DNA from: Thalassotalea_H sp040779345
GTDB taxonomy: Bacteria > Pseudomonadota > Gammaproteobacteria > Enterobacterales > Alteromonadaceae
Direction of reading: 5' to 3'
Assembly: GCA_040779345.1 (NCBI GenBank)
Contig: JBFONU010000009.1
Location: 103,404 to 167,403, forward strand
Length of the DNA: 64,000 bases
The translations under genes and the position numbers were made by a program. Below the pieces are notes generated by a model, which saw nothing but the letters and a program-made list of their open reading frames with translations, made no database searches and was not told the DNA's origin. Below are positions 1 through 8,340 of this stretch, piece by piece (position 1 is the stretch's first letter; every line of letters begins with the position of its first letter).

Positions 1-20
1 TGTGTTATATCAATTTTCAC
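1..20 (-). CDS. Possible 5' end of a minus-strand gene cut by the window edge
   Basis: Read on the minus strand, a GTG codon at 18-20 is preceded at good spacing by AGGAG (about 26-30) and opens six codons before the window ends. The divergent LysR-type gene at 236 makes a target gene here plausible. Too little is visible to name a product, and the start could be spurious. Confidence 0.3.
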
Positions 21-235
21 TGTGACTCCTGAGTTTGAGCTGCCATGATTAAAACAGGCACTTGCCAACCTTATCGCACCAAAATTGGTCAACATGCACT
101 TAACGTGAATAATTGTTAACGTCACTTAAACCAGGGAATAAAATTAAACATTACAAAACAAGAGCTTAATATACATTAACTTACTGGTCTGACATTTGCT
201 TCATAGTTTTCTGGGATCATTACTTAGTATTAATT
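21..235. promoter_or_regulatory. Intergenic region upstream of the LysR gene
   Basis: This AT-rich gap lies between the possible left-edge gene and the LysR gene. It contains a perfect 12-bp palindrome, ACCAAAATTGGT, at 78-89. LysR regulators commonly bind dyads in such divergent gaps, so this is a candidate operator, but nothing in the sequence ties the protein to the site. Confidence 0.3.
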
Positions 236-1114
236 ATGGCTATTCAAACACCTATCCGTGAACTCCGCTCTTTTTGTGTTGCTGCAAAATGCTTAAGCTT
301 TAAACATGCCGCTTCGCAGTTATTTTTAACCCCTTCAGCCGTTAGTCATCAAATCAAACAGCTTGAAGAGCAATTAGGTCTTAACTTATTTGAGAGACAA
401 ACTCGTTCGATAAAACTAACCAACTCAGGAAAGAAGTTTTATCAGGCTGTTCACCCCATTATTGGTGAACTTGAGGCAACGATTAGTCGATTCACCGACT
501 CACAACAAAATAAAACAATCACCATTAGCATGCCTGAATTTTTTGCCAGTGAACTATTTATTCCAAAACTCAGCAAATGGACCGAAGAAAATCCCACCAT
601 TAATTTACAGTTAGAAACAGTAAAATCCACTTCGCAATCCCCCATTAATAGCGATCTTTCTATCGTATTAGCAAACGGAAAACCAAATGGTAGTATTGTT
701 CATGAGCTATTCCCGATCAGATATGCACCAGCTTGCAACAAAACGCTCTACAAGAAATGGGCAAATTTAGGTTATGAAGCATTAAAGAAAGTCCCCTTGA
801 TATTACATCAATCTCGACCTTGGTCATGGCACCACTGGGCAGACCGAGTTGGTATTGATGACTTTGACCCTAAGCAAATCATTCAATTTGACAGTATGTT
901 TGGTGTTGCCCGAGCCGCTCAACAAGGCATGGGAATAGCACTGGTGCCCCTCCCTATCAGTAAAACATGGTTTAGTGAGCAATTACTGGTGAAACTATTT
1001 GATCATGAGCTGGTAACAAACGATAAATATTTTTTGATCAGACATGAAAATATTGAAGAAGGAAACGAATTAGACACCTTTGCTAAGTGGGTTAAACAAC
1101 AATTTGCTTTATGA
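236..1114 (+). CDS. LysR-family transcriptional regulator (GcvA-like)
   Basis: The 292-residue protein has the length and layout of a LysR regulator. A winged helix-turn-helix occupies about residues 7-65, with recognition-helix text TPSAVSHQIKQLE followed by LGLNLFER, and a periplasmic-binding-protein-like effector domain fills about 90-290. The N-terminal half most resembles the GcvA/AmpR branch. The ATG at 236 is used although no strong ribosome site precedes it. The ligand is unknown. It may control itself and whatever lies to the left of the window. Confidence 0.85.
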   Translation: MAIQTPIRELRSFCVAAKCLSFKHAASQLFLTPSAVSHQIKQLEEQLGLNLFERQTRSIKLTNSGKKFYQAVHPIIGELEATISRFTDSQQNKTITISMPEFFASELFIPKLSKWTEENPTINLQLETVKSTSQSPINSDLSIVLANGKPNGSIVHELFPIRYAPACNKTLYKKWANLGYEALKKVPLILHQSRPWSWHHWADRVGIDDFDPKQIIQFDSMFGVARAAQQGMGIALVPLPISKTWFSEQLLVKLFDHELVTNDKYFLIRHENIEEGNELDTFAKWVKQQFAL

Positions 1115-1241
1115 ATGAAATAAATTCAACCAATAGCTGTATTTTTCTCGTTTGTCAGCAGCCCAGCTCTTTTTTATAGTTTAAACCGTCAAGTGCAAAA
1201 GCTTATCAAACACATTATTTTTAGTTAAAAAAGGAATAATC

Positions 1242-1751
1242 ATGAAACATAACAGCCTCATTCGTAAGACAATAACCACACTACTTTTACTAGGAAGCAG
1301 TAGTACATTTGCTGCAAACAGTGCGACAACATTTAAAGTGGCCGTCATCAAAAACACGCTAGGTGCAAGTGAAATAGTTTCAGGACAATACGAACAAGGG
1401 ATAAATGAAATTTCAGGTAAAATGGATAACTTTAATCACGCGATGAATTTATGTGTCGCTCAAATTAAAGTTGCTCAGTTTGAAAAAGCAGAAAATTCAT
1501 GTTCACAAGCAATTGATTCACTTTCAGTCAATGCGTCAAGAGGTCGGCATGGAAAGCTATTAAAAGCATTAGCATATAGTAACCGTGGCATTGCAAGACA
1601 CATCAATGGTAAAAACAAAAAAGCTTATGATGATTTTTTAATGGCGAAATCATTCTCTAACAACCCACTTATTATTGACAACATAACTTATTTTAACTCG
1701 TCAATTAATGAAGCAACATTCAATGCACCAACAAATATGACAGCGGAATAA
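1242..1751 (+). CDS. Secreted TPR-like protein of unknown function
   Basis: This 169-residue protein starts with a classical signal peptide (basic MKHNSLIRK, then a hydrophobic stretch ending near STFAAN), so it is probably periplasmic. The mature part is helical. Two segments, about residues 66-90 (ALNLCVAQIKVAQFEKAENSC style) and 110-135 (AYSNRGIARHINGKNKKAY), look like tetratricopeptide repeats. AAGGA sits seven bases before the ATG. The next small gene follows after nine bases, suggesting co-transcription. No enzymatic motif is seen. Confidence 0.6.
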   Translation: MKHNSLIRKTITTLLLLGSSSTFAANSATTFKVAVIKNTLGASEIVSGQYEQGINEISGKMDNFNHAMNLCVAQIKVAQFEKAENSCSQAIDSLSVNASRGRHGKLLKALAYSNRGIARHINGKNKKAYDDFLMAKSFSNNPLIIDNITYFNSSINEATFNAPTNMTAE

Positions 1752-1760
1752 GGGGTTCAA

Positions 1761-1892
1761 ATGAAATACTTAAAAACAAAATATGATCATTTTAGTTTGT
1801 TTTATTACCAAATAACTCATTTAACATTATCACAATGGAATTTGGAAAGGCGTAATAACAACACGAAAAGCTCACAACGACAGCATAATTAA
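1761..1892 (+). CDS. Small 43-residue protein downstream of the TPR-like gene
   Basis: An ATG at 1761 opens 43 codons to a TAA at 1890-1892. It is preceded by AAGGGG at ideal spacing and lies nine bases after the previous stop codon, so it looks like the second gene of a two-gene unit. The product is aromatic-rich at first (HFSLFYYQ) and basic and polar at the end. A loose CCCCAG/CTGGGG inverted repeat (1894-1899 and 1929-1934) follows the stop. No family is recognised. The ribosome site is the main support. Confidence 0.45.
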   Translation: MKYLKTKYDHFSLFYYQITHLTLSQWNLERRNNNTKSSQRQHN

Positions 1893-2110
1893 TCCCCAGA
1901 GAGAGAGAAAACCTTATGATGATAATCACTGGGGTAAATTGATAATAACGTCAATTTCCCCCTAAATGTCTCATCTAAGCGTTAATCATTCTAAAAATAT
2001 AATTTACCGACAATAAAATCCCATATCTCTTAGGACAATACTAGAAAGCCTATTAATACGCTGGTAGAATCTAGCCAAGTTAATTTTTAGTAAACATGAG
2101 ATGATTCAAG

Positions 2111-2839
2111 ATGGGCAGAGCTTACCAAAACCGTAAATTGTCAATGGCAAAAACCGCTGGTGCAAAAACTAAAGTTTATTCTAAATACGGAAAAGCGATT
2201 TATGTATGTGCAAAAAATAACGGTGTAGACCCTGATGGAAATTTAGCATTACGTGGCTTAATTGATCGAGCTAAAAAAGATCAAGTCCCTACCCATGTTA
2301 TTGACAATGCGATTAAAAAAGCTTCTGGTGCTGGTGGTGAAGACTATGCTGAAGCCCGTTATGAAGGTTTTGGTCCCGGTAACTGCATGGTGATAATTGA
2401 TTGCTTAACCGATAATGGTAACCGCACCATTAAAGATGTTCGTCAATGTTTTACTAAAACACATTCAAAAATAGGCTCTACAGGTACGGTTTCTCATATG
2501 TTTGACCATCAAGCAGTTTTCGCTTTTAAAGGCGATGATGATGAAGCGGTATTAGAAAATTTAATGATGGCGGATATCGATGTCACTGATGTAGAGCTGG
2601 AAGATGGTATCATCACTGTTCATGCCCCACATACCGAATTTTTCAAAATAAAAACTGAATTTGCTAACAGTATGCCTGAGTATGATTTAGAAGTTGAAGA
2701 AATCACCTGGGTACCGCAAACCTATACAGAAATTTCTGGTGAAGAAGATACGGCTAATTTTGAAAAGTTTATTGCTATGTTAGATGATTGTGATGACGTT
2801 CAAAATGTTTATCACAACGCCGAATTACCGGAAGAGTAA
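2111..2839 (+). CDS. YebC/TACO1-family protein (YeeN-like paralogue)
   Basis: The 242-residue protein matches the YebC/PmpR family along its length. It has an N-terminal helical domain (GRAYQNRKLSMAKTAGAK), a central RYEGFGPGNCMVIIDCLTDN segment with the conserved Y-E-G-x-G-P-G, then NRTIKDVRQCFTK and a GS-x-G-x-VSHMF stretch. The N-terminus MGRAYQNRK is that of the YeeN branch rather than classical YebC (MAGHSKWAN). Family members act either as transcription regulators or as translation factors that relieve ribosome stalling; which applies here cannot be told. A clear terminator follows. Confidence 0.88.
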   Translation: MGRAYQNRKLSMAKTAGAKTKVYSKYGKAIYVCAKNNGVDPDGNLALRGLIDRAKKDQVPTHVIDNAIKKASGAGGEDYAEARYEGFGPGNCMVIIDCLTDNGNRTIKDVRQCFTKTHSKIGSTGTVSHMFDHQAVFAFKGDDDEAVLENLMMADIDVTDVELEDGIITVHAPHTEFFKIKTEFANSMPEYDLEVEEITWVPQTYTEISGEEDTANFEKFIAMLDDCDDVQNVYHNAELPEE

Positions 2840-2856
2840 AACGACTTATTGAGTTA

Positions 2857-2886
2857 ATAAAAAAGCATCTTTAGGATGCTTTTTTA
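2857..2886 (+). terminator. Intrinsic terminator after the YebC-family gene
   Basis: An AAAAGCATC / GATGCTTTTT hairpin with a short TTTAG-like loop runs into a T tract, 18 bases after the stop codon. It is a standard rho-independent terminator. Confidence 0.85.
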
Positions 2887-3050
2887 TTTCAATTGCGATA
2901 ATGCGTCAGTTTAGTTAGAAACTAAATCAGATATATGTCAACTTTGATGCTTCCCTTTTCACTTTTAACCAAAAAATATTAAAAAAAAACCAGCAATTAG
3001 CCGTTATTTGCCTCATAGTTTTTTAGTTAGCAGATCTCACTGAGATTACG

Positions 3051-3479
3051 CTAGCTTTTAGTAACAAGGTCAAGATCATCCCTTAGCGCCATTATCAATT
3101 TGTGAGCACTTTCACCCGACAAATTATACGGTAATAACTGACTGTTTTCTGAAAATTTTAAAACCAGCGTAGATGTTAGTTTTGATTCAGGAAGATACGC
3201 CATAGACCACTCACTGAAAGCTCTCTCATCGATTTCTTTATAGTTGAGTACCACAATATCACTGTGCCTTTTGTCGCTTGCTATTTTTTGATACAACTCA
3301 TTAACGTTACTGCGAGAACCTTCAATACATTGCAGGAAAAAATTACGACTGAAACATAACATACCGGTGAGGTCTTTACTTTTGTTGTAATGGTTAGCTT
3401 TAGTTAGAATGTTGGCAATATCCTCTGGCTTAAACTTATCAGTTGCAGTACTGGCATAAATCATCCGAGTTAAAAACAT
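3051..3479 (-). CDS. BLUF-domain blue-light sensor protein
   Basis: A 142-residue single-domain BLUF protein. The flavin-binding residues of the family are all visible: Tyr8 in RMIYAST, Asn32 in YNKSKDLTGML, Gln50 in FFLQCIEG, and Trp91/Met93 in SEWSMAYLP. The last ~45 residues form the usual helical cap. A GGGGG ribosome site precedes the ATG. It is transcribed away from the neighbouring EAL gene, 120 bases apart. BLUF proteins bind FAD and usually signal to a partner protein, here most simply the adjacent phosphodiesterase. Confidence 0.92.
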   Translation of the reverse strand: MFLTRMIYASTATDKFKPEDIANILTKANHYNKSKDLTGMLCFSRNFFLQCIEGSRSNVNELYQKIASDKRHSDIVVLNYKEIDERAFSEWSMAYLPESKLTSTLVLKFSENSQLLPYNLSGESAHKLIMALRDDLDLVTKS

Positions 3480-3599
3480 CTTTCTATTCCCCCAAAATTA
3501 TCAAGTATAGTTCAGATTATATATTTGTAGTTAAAAGCAAGGCTAAAATACTAAAATCAAAAATATGTACTAACCTTAATAACTTATAGGGGGGTTTAG

Positions 3600-4370
3600 A
3601 TGACAATAAAAAAAGAAACACACGAAAAAGTTTCATGCAGTAACTGCACAGATAAACGACAAATTGATTTTGACTTTACGATGGCTTTCCAGCCAATTAT
3701 TCATTGTCAAAAGAACACTATTTTTGGCTACGAGGCACTGGTTCGCGGTTTGAATAATGAATCTGCATATTCCGTTATTTCAAAAATAACCGCTGAAAAT
3801 CGTTATGCTTTTGACCAATTATGTCGAATAAAGGCTATAGAGTTGGCCGCTAATTTAAAGCTAGAATCAGTGTTGAGTATTAATTTTTTGCCGAATGCTA
3901 TTTATAAACCTGAGCGGTGCATTAGAACCACATTAGAAGCAGCTGAGAAGTATTCATTTCCACTTGATAAAATATTGTTTGAATTTACTGAAGTTGAAAA
4001 AGTGGATGATAATAATCACATGAAAAATATAGTCAATTATTATAAGTCAAAAGGGTTTATGACCGCCGTTGATGATTTTGGAGCGGGTTATTCCGGTTTA
4101 GGTTTGCTGGCTGATTTTCAAACCAATGTAATAAAATTTGATATGTCGCTTATTCGTGGCATCGAAAATGACAAGACTAGACAGTGTATCATTACCAATT
4201 GTTTAAATTTATTAAAAGATCTCAATATCACGTCTTTAGCCGAAGGGGTAGAAACGGTAGAAGAAATGCAATGGTTAAAAAATGCAGGCATTGAACTTAT
4301 GCAAGGATATTTATTTGCCAAACCAGGATTTCAATCTCTGCCCACTGTAGATTTTAGTCAAATGATGTAG
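3600..4370 (+). CDS. Stand-alone EAL-domain cyclic-di-GMP phosphodiesterase
   Basis: The 256 residues are almost entirely an EAL domain. Visible active-site elements are YEALVRG (about 43-49), SINFLPNAIY, the Glu of FEFTEVE, DDFGAGYS (about 158-165), IKFDMSLIRG, and the late LAEGVET and GYLFAKP motifs, so hydrolysis of c-di-GMP to pGpG is expected. The N-terminus has a CSNC pair of unknown role. No membrane or sensor domain is fused. The divergent BLUF gene is a likely light-sensing regulator, as in the BLUF/EAL pair PapB/PapA of Rhodopseudomonas and the fused BlrP1. A strong GGGGGG ribosome site precedes the ATG. Confidence 0.9.
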   Translation: MTIKKETHEKVSCSNCTDKRQIDFDFTMAFQPIIHCQKNTIFGYEALVRGLNNESAYSVISKITAENRYAFDQLCRIKAIELAANLKLESVLSINFLPNAIYKPERCIRTTLEAAEKYSFPLDKILFEFTEVEKVDDNNHMKNIVNYYKSKGFMTAVDDFGAGYSGLGLLADFQTNVIKFDMSLIRGIENDKTRQCIITNCLNLLKDLNITSLAEGVETVEEMQWLKNAGIELMQGYLFAKPGFQSLPTVDFSQMM

Positions 4371-4432
4371 CGCTTAATTCTAATATTTAACTATAGCGTT
4401 ACCTCGACTAGCACTAAAATTACTTGGCTGAC

Positions 4433-5230
4433 TTATTTAGCAAGCTTTTTCAGCATCAAGTTTACAGCATCTAAATGCTCAGGATTGTTATGACACATCC
4501 CCTGAAATACCGCACAAATATCAAGAAAATCAGGTAATTCAGTGCGTTGAGCCATTTTCATTAAACGTTTAGTCAGGCGCAAAGATGCTGTAGGTTTTGA
4601 CGCGATTTCTGTCGCTAAATCCATCACTCTAGTCATGAGCGCTTCTGGCTCAGCAATGTCTAGTACTATCCCTATTTCTTTAGCTTCATCTGCCTTGATC
4701 ACACGACCAGTGAACGTTAACTCAGCAGCTTTTTGATAGCCGATTAAACGCTGCATAAACCATGCGCCGCCATCGCCTGGAATAATGCCTAAGTTTACAA
4801 ACGTTTCCCCAAATTTAGCTTTGGTAGAGGCAATGCGAATATCACACATATTGGCGACATCAAACCCCGCACCAATAGCCGGACCATTAACGGCTGCGAT
4901 CACGGGAACTTCACATTTATGTAGTGCTAAAGGAATTCGTTGAATACCTTCACGATATTTATTTTCAAGGGTTTGTACATCACCAGCAAAATCACCTGAG
5001 CGATCCGCCATATCTTTAATATTTCCACCTGATGAAAAAGCAGAGCCTGCCCCCGTCATAATTAATACCGCTACAGCTTTATGTTTGTTTAACCAATCAA
5101 TTGTCGTGACAATATCATCTGCAATAGCGGTACTGGTTAAGGCATTTCTAACATCATCTCGATTAAAGGTCAGGGTCGCAATATGATTATCGCAAGTTAA
5201 TATACAATCAGTTAATTTAGGAACAGACAT
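4433..5230 (-). CDS. Enoyl-CoA hydratase/isomerase (crotonase) family protein
   Basis: A 265-residue crotonase-fold protein. The oxyanion-hole segments are present: AFSSGGNIKDM near residue 67, then GPAIGAGFDVANMCDIRIAS near 117. Of the two catalytic glutamates of rat enoyl-CoA hydratase, the second seems retained (KAAELTFTG), but the first falls in FVNLGIIPGDGG and is not Glu, so the reaction may be isomerisation or another crotonase reaction. The ATG at 5230 is preferred over the in-frame GTG at 5239 because GAGTG lies eight bases before it. It lies 42 bases after mazG and is probably co-transcribed, which is not a functional link I can explain. Confidence 0.85.
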   Translation of the reverse strand: MSVPKLTDCILTCDNHIATLTFNRDDVRNALTSTAIADDIVTTIDWLNKHKAVAVLIMTGAGSAFSSGGNIKDMADRSGDFAGDVQTLENKYREGIQRIPLALHKCEVPVIAAVNGPAIGAGFDVANMCDIRIASTKAKFGETFVNLGIIPGDGGAWFMQRLIGYQKAAELTFTGRVIKADEAKEIGIVLDIAEPEALMTRVMDLATEIASKPTASLRLTKRLMKMAQRTELPDFLDICAVFQGMCHNNPEHLDAVNLMLKKLAK

Positions 5231-5272
5231 AAAATACACTCATATTGCTGTGGATCATTCTTGGTTAGCGTA

Positions 5273-6070
5273 TCAATTTTCAACGCGTTTGACGTTTTGC
5301 CAATATTGCTCTAAATCCTCAAGTGTGTGTTGTTCGAACGATTGGCCTGAATGCTCAACCTGTTGTTCAACACCATGAAAACGTTTAGTAAACTTTTGAT
5401 TGGCTTGACGTAATAAATGTTCAGGATCTTGCTTAGCATGCCGACAAAGGTTAACCACAGCAAACATTAAATCACCAAGTTCTTCAGCCAACGCTTGGGG
5501 GTCACGATGAAGCTCATCTTTAACCTCAATAACCTCTTCTTCTATTTTGGCAAAGACATCATTAATGTCATGCCAATCAAAACCAACATGCGCACATCGT
5601 TTTTGAATTTTTGCTGCTTGCGACAACGCTGGCAGATTTTTAGGAATATCGGCTAAAATACTCAAATGATTATCGTTGTTTTTTTGCTGACGTTCTTTCG
5701 CTTTCTCATTTTCCCAATTTGCTTTAATTTCAGCATCGGTTGATAAATTTTCATCAGAAAAAACATGAGGATGACGACGGATCAGCTTTTCACAAATAGC
5801 TTCAACAACACTATCAAAGTCGAAACGTTTCTGCTCTTGGCCAAGCTGGCTATAAAAAATCACTTGAAACAATAAATCCCCAAGCTCTTTTTCTAATTCA
5901 GAAAAGTCTTCACGCTCAATAGCGTCAGCAACTTCATAAGCTTCTTCAATTGTGTGTGGCACTATAGTAGAAAATGTTTGCTTTATATCCCACGGACAGC
6001 CCGTTTCAGGGTCGCGTAACTCAGACATGATCCAGCGAAGTTTTTCAATTGAAGGTTTGTCGTTTAGCAT
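5273..6070 (-). CDS. mazG: Nucleoside triphosphate pyrophosphohydrolase MazG
   Basis: The 265-residue protein has the two tandem MazG helical domains of the full-length enzyme. The first carries CPWDIKQTF and the EEAYEVADAI...ELEKELGDLLFQ metal-binding helices; the second carries EEEVIEVKDEL...LAEELGDLMFA. It hydrolyses NTPs and dNTPs to monophosphates. The ATG at 6070 is chosen because the length then matches E. coli MazG (263) and GAGGAAG lies upstream; a longer reading frame to 6136 would overlap relA. It follows relA by 34 bases, the order seen in E. coli, where MazG is linked to lowering ppGpp. Confidence 0.93.
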   Translation of the reverse strand: MLNDKPSIEKLRWIMSELRDPETGCPWDIKQTFSTIVPHTIEEAYEVADAIEREDFSELEKELGDLLFQVIFYSQLGQEQKRFDFDSVVEAICEKLIRRHPHVFSDENLSTDAEIKANWENEKAKERQQKNNDNHLSILADIPKNLPALSQAAKIQKRCAHVGFDWHDINDVFAKIEEEVIEVKDELHRDPQALAEELGDLMFAVVNLCRHAKQDPEHLLRQANQKFTKRFHGVEQQVEHSGQSFEQHTLEDLEQYWQNVKRVEN

Positions 6071-6104
6071 AGCTGTTTTTTCTTCCTCAATACTGACAAA
6101 ATTT

Positions 6105-8300
6105 TTATAAGCGGTTAGCTTCAAATACATCGTCAAGTTGTAAAAACTGACTGATCAAACGAGATAACATTTCATTATTGGCGATTTCAATGGTTAATGT
6201 CATGCTCACTGTTTGTTTAGCATGATCAGAGCGGCTTTCCATCCCCATAATACTGACTCTTTCATTAGCAATGATGGTTGAAATATCTCTCACTAAGCCT
6301 TGTCTATCAACAGCGACCAGTTTGACTGTGACTTGATAATGTTTACTGTTATCTTCGCCCCACTGTACTTCAACTTCACGCTCAGGTTGTTGCTGTAATG
6401 CATTTGCCAATTGCTCACAATCTTTGCGATGCACAGAAATACCGCGACCTTGGGTAATAAAGCCCATAATTTCATCACCCGGTACTGGGTGACAACATTT
6501 CGCCATGTGTGTTAATAAATTTCCGACACCTGACACGGTAATGCCGTTAGCATCAACTGAACTTTTCGGTTGATGATATTGCGGTTTAACCAAGCTCTGC
6601 GGATCAAGATCTACAGGCGGTTTTGTTTTTTCATTTTCCTGTTGCAGGTGATTAACTACTTGCTGCAAACGAGCATGGCCTGAGCCAATAGCCACATACA
6701 AATCTTCAACACTTTTAATGTTAAAGCGTTTACTGGTTGTCATAAGATCAACATGCATTAAATCGTGCTTTGTCAGTTCTTGTTCGAGCAACTCTTTACC
6801 TTGCGCGATATGTTTATCGCGGTCTTGTAATTTAAAGAAATGCTGAACCTTAGCCCGCGCTCTAGGCGCATGGATATAATGAAGATTTGGGTTTAACCAA
6901 TCACGACTTGGGTTTGGCGTTTTACTGGTTAATACTTCAATTTTATCGCCAGTTTTTAAACGATAAGTAAAAGGAACAATACGACCAAAAACTTTGGCTC
7001 CAATACAACAATGCCCAACATTTGAATGAATATAATAAGCAAAATCTAAAGGGGTTGAGCCATTGGGTAAGTCGACAACATCACCGTTTGGCGTAAATAC
7101 ATAAATTCTATCTTCAAAAACTTGGCTACGTAGTTCATCAATTAATTCACCACTTTCACTGACGTCTTCTTGCCATTGAAGGATTTTTCTTAACCAACTC
7201 ACTTTTTCATCAAAACCACTGGTTTTTCCGTGCGCTGAGCCTTCTTTATAACGCCAGTGAGCGGCAACACCCAGTTCAGCATCATCATGCATTTGCTTGG
7301 TTCTAATTTGCACTTCAATTGATTTATTCTCAGGCCCTAATACCACCGTATGAATAGATTGATAGCCATTTGCCTTTGGCGTAGCGACATAATCATCAAA
7401 CTCAGCAGCTAAATGCTGCCAATTGGTATGTACAATGCCTAAAGCGCCATAACAATCTTGTAATTCTTCAACAACGACTCGCACCGCCCGAACATCAAAT
7501 AACTGGTCAAAATCGAGAGATTTCTGCTGCATTTTTTTCCAAATACTAAAGATGTGTTTAGGACGTCCATACACTTCACCTTTAATATTTAAATCAACCA
7601 ATTGCTTTGATAAATTATCGACAAAATCGACCATGTATTGTTCACGTTCTAATCGGGTTTCATCCAGCAATTTTGCTATTTTTTTATACACCTCAGGATG
7701 GAGATAGCGAAAAGAAATATCTTCTAGTTCCCATTTTAGCTGACCAATACCTAAACGATTCGCTAAAGGCGCATAAATATTTGCGGTTTCTTTAGCTACG
7801 ATAACCCGTGATTCTTCATCAGCATTTTTTACAATTCTCAAGGTACATAAACGTTCGGCTAACTTAATCACTACAGCTCGTACATCCTCTACCATTGCAA
7901 GTAGCATTTTGCGAATATTATCGACTTGATTAACCGACACTTTATTCGATTGGCTTTGTTGTAAGGCTTTAATCGCTTCCATTTGAGCAACACCTTTACA
8001 AAGTAAAAACACAGGCGTTGAGTAATTTTCCTCAACAAAGCTTAAGTCCAAATAATGATATTCAACCAAAGGGATCAGAAACGCTGCGGCAAGCGAGTCT
8101 TTATCAAGGTTAAGACTCGCTAATATTTCAACCATCTCCAAAGATTTCGTTTCGCATTCTTCATCAATGTCATGCTTAGCTTTATTCTCTAACCATATAC
8201 TCTCAAGTAATTGACATTTATCTTGGCTAATTTCAAGTGACGTTAGCCATTGCTCAAAGTTTGTTTGGGTCATTTGATGAGATTTACGAACCGAAACCAT
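6105..8300 (-). CDS. relA: GTP pyrophosphokinase RelA ((p)ppGpp synthetase I)
   Basis: At 731 residues this is a full-length long RSH protein. In order: a degenerate N-terminal hydrolase domain lacking the HDxxED motif (so RelA rather than SpoT), a synthetase domain with the TPKANGYQSIHT motif near 305-320 preceded by EFDDYV, a TGS domain near 395-460, a zinc-finger-like region with AKCCHPVPGDEI near 600, and a C-terminal ACT domain. It makes ppGpp on stalled ribosomes. AGGATATCGC precedes the ATG. rlmD lies 40 bases upstream and mazG follows, forming an rlmD-relA-mazG operon. Confidence 0.96.
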   Translation of the reverse strand: MVSVRKSHQMTQTNFEQWLTSLEISQDKCQLLESIWLENKAKHDIDEECETKSLEMVEILASLNLDKDSLAAAFLIPLVEYHYLDLSFVEENYSTPVFLLCKGVAQMEAIKALQQSQSNKVSVNQVDNIRKMLLAMVEDVRAVVIKLAERLCTLRIVKNADEESRVIVAKETANIYAPLANRLGIGQLKWELEDISFRYLHPEVYKKIAKLLDETRLEREQYMVDFVDNLSKQLVDLNIKGEVYGRPKHIFSIWKKMQQKSLDFDQLFDVRAVRVVVEELQDCYGALGIVHTNWQHLAAEFDDYVATPKANGYQSIHTVVLGPENKSIEVQIRTKQMHDDAELGVAAHWRYKEGSAHGKTSGFDEKVSWLRKILQWQEDVSESGELIDELRSQVFEDRIYVFTPNGDVVDLPNGSTPLDFAYYIHSNVGHCCIGAKVFGRIVPFTYRLKTGDKIEVLTSKTPNPSRDWLNPNLHYIHAPRARAKVQHFFKLQDRDKHIAQGKELLEQELTKHDLMHVDLMTTSKRFNIKSVEDLYVAIGSGHARLQQVVNHLQQENEKTKPPVDLDPQSLVKPQYHQPKSSVDANGITVSGVGNLLTHMAKCCHPVPGDEIMGFITQGRGISVHRKDCEQLANALQQQPEREVEVQWGEDNSKHYQVTVKLVAVDRQGLVRDISTIIANERVSIMGMESRSDHAKQTVSMTLTIEIANNEMLSRLISQFLQLDDVFEANRL

Positions 8301-8340
8301 GCGATATCCTGTTTAACATTGAAAAATAAATTATGAAAAA

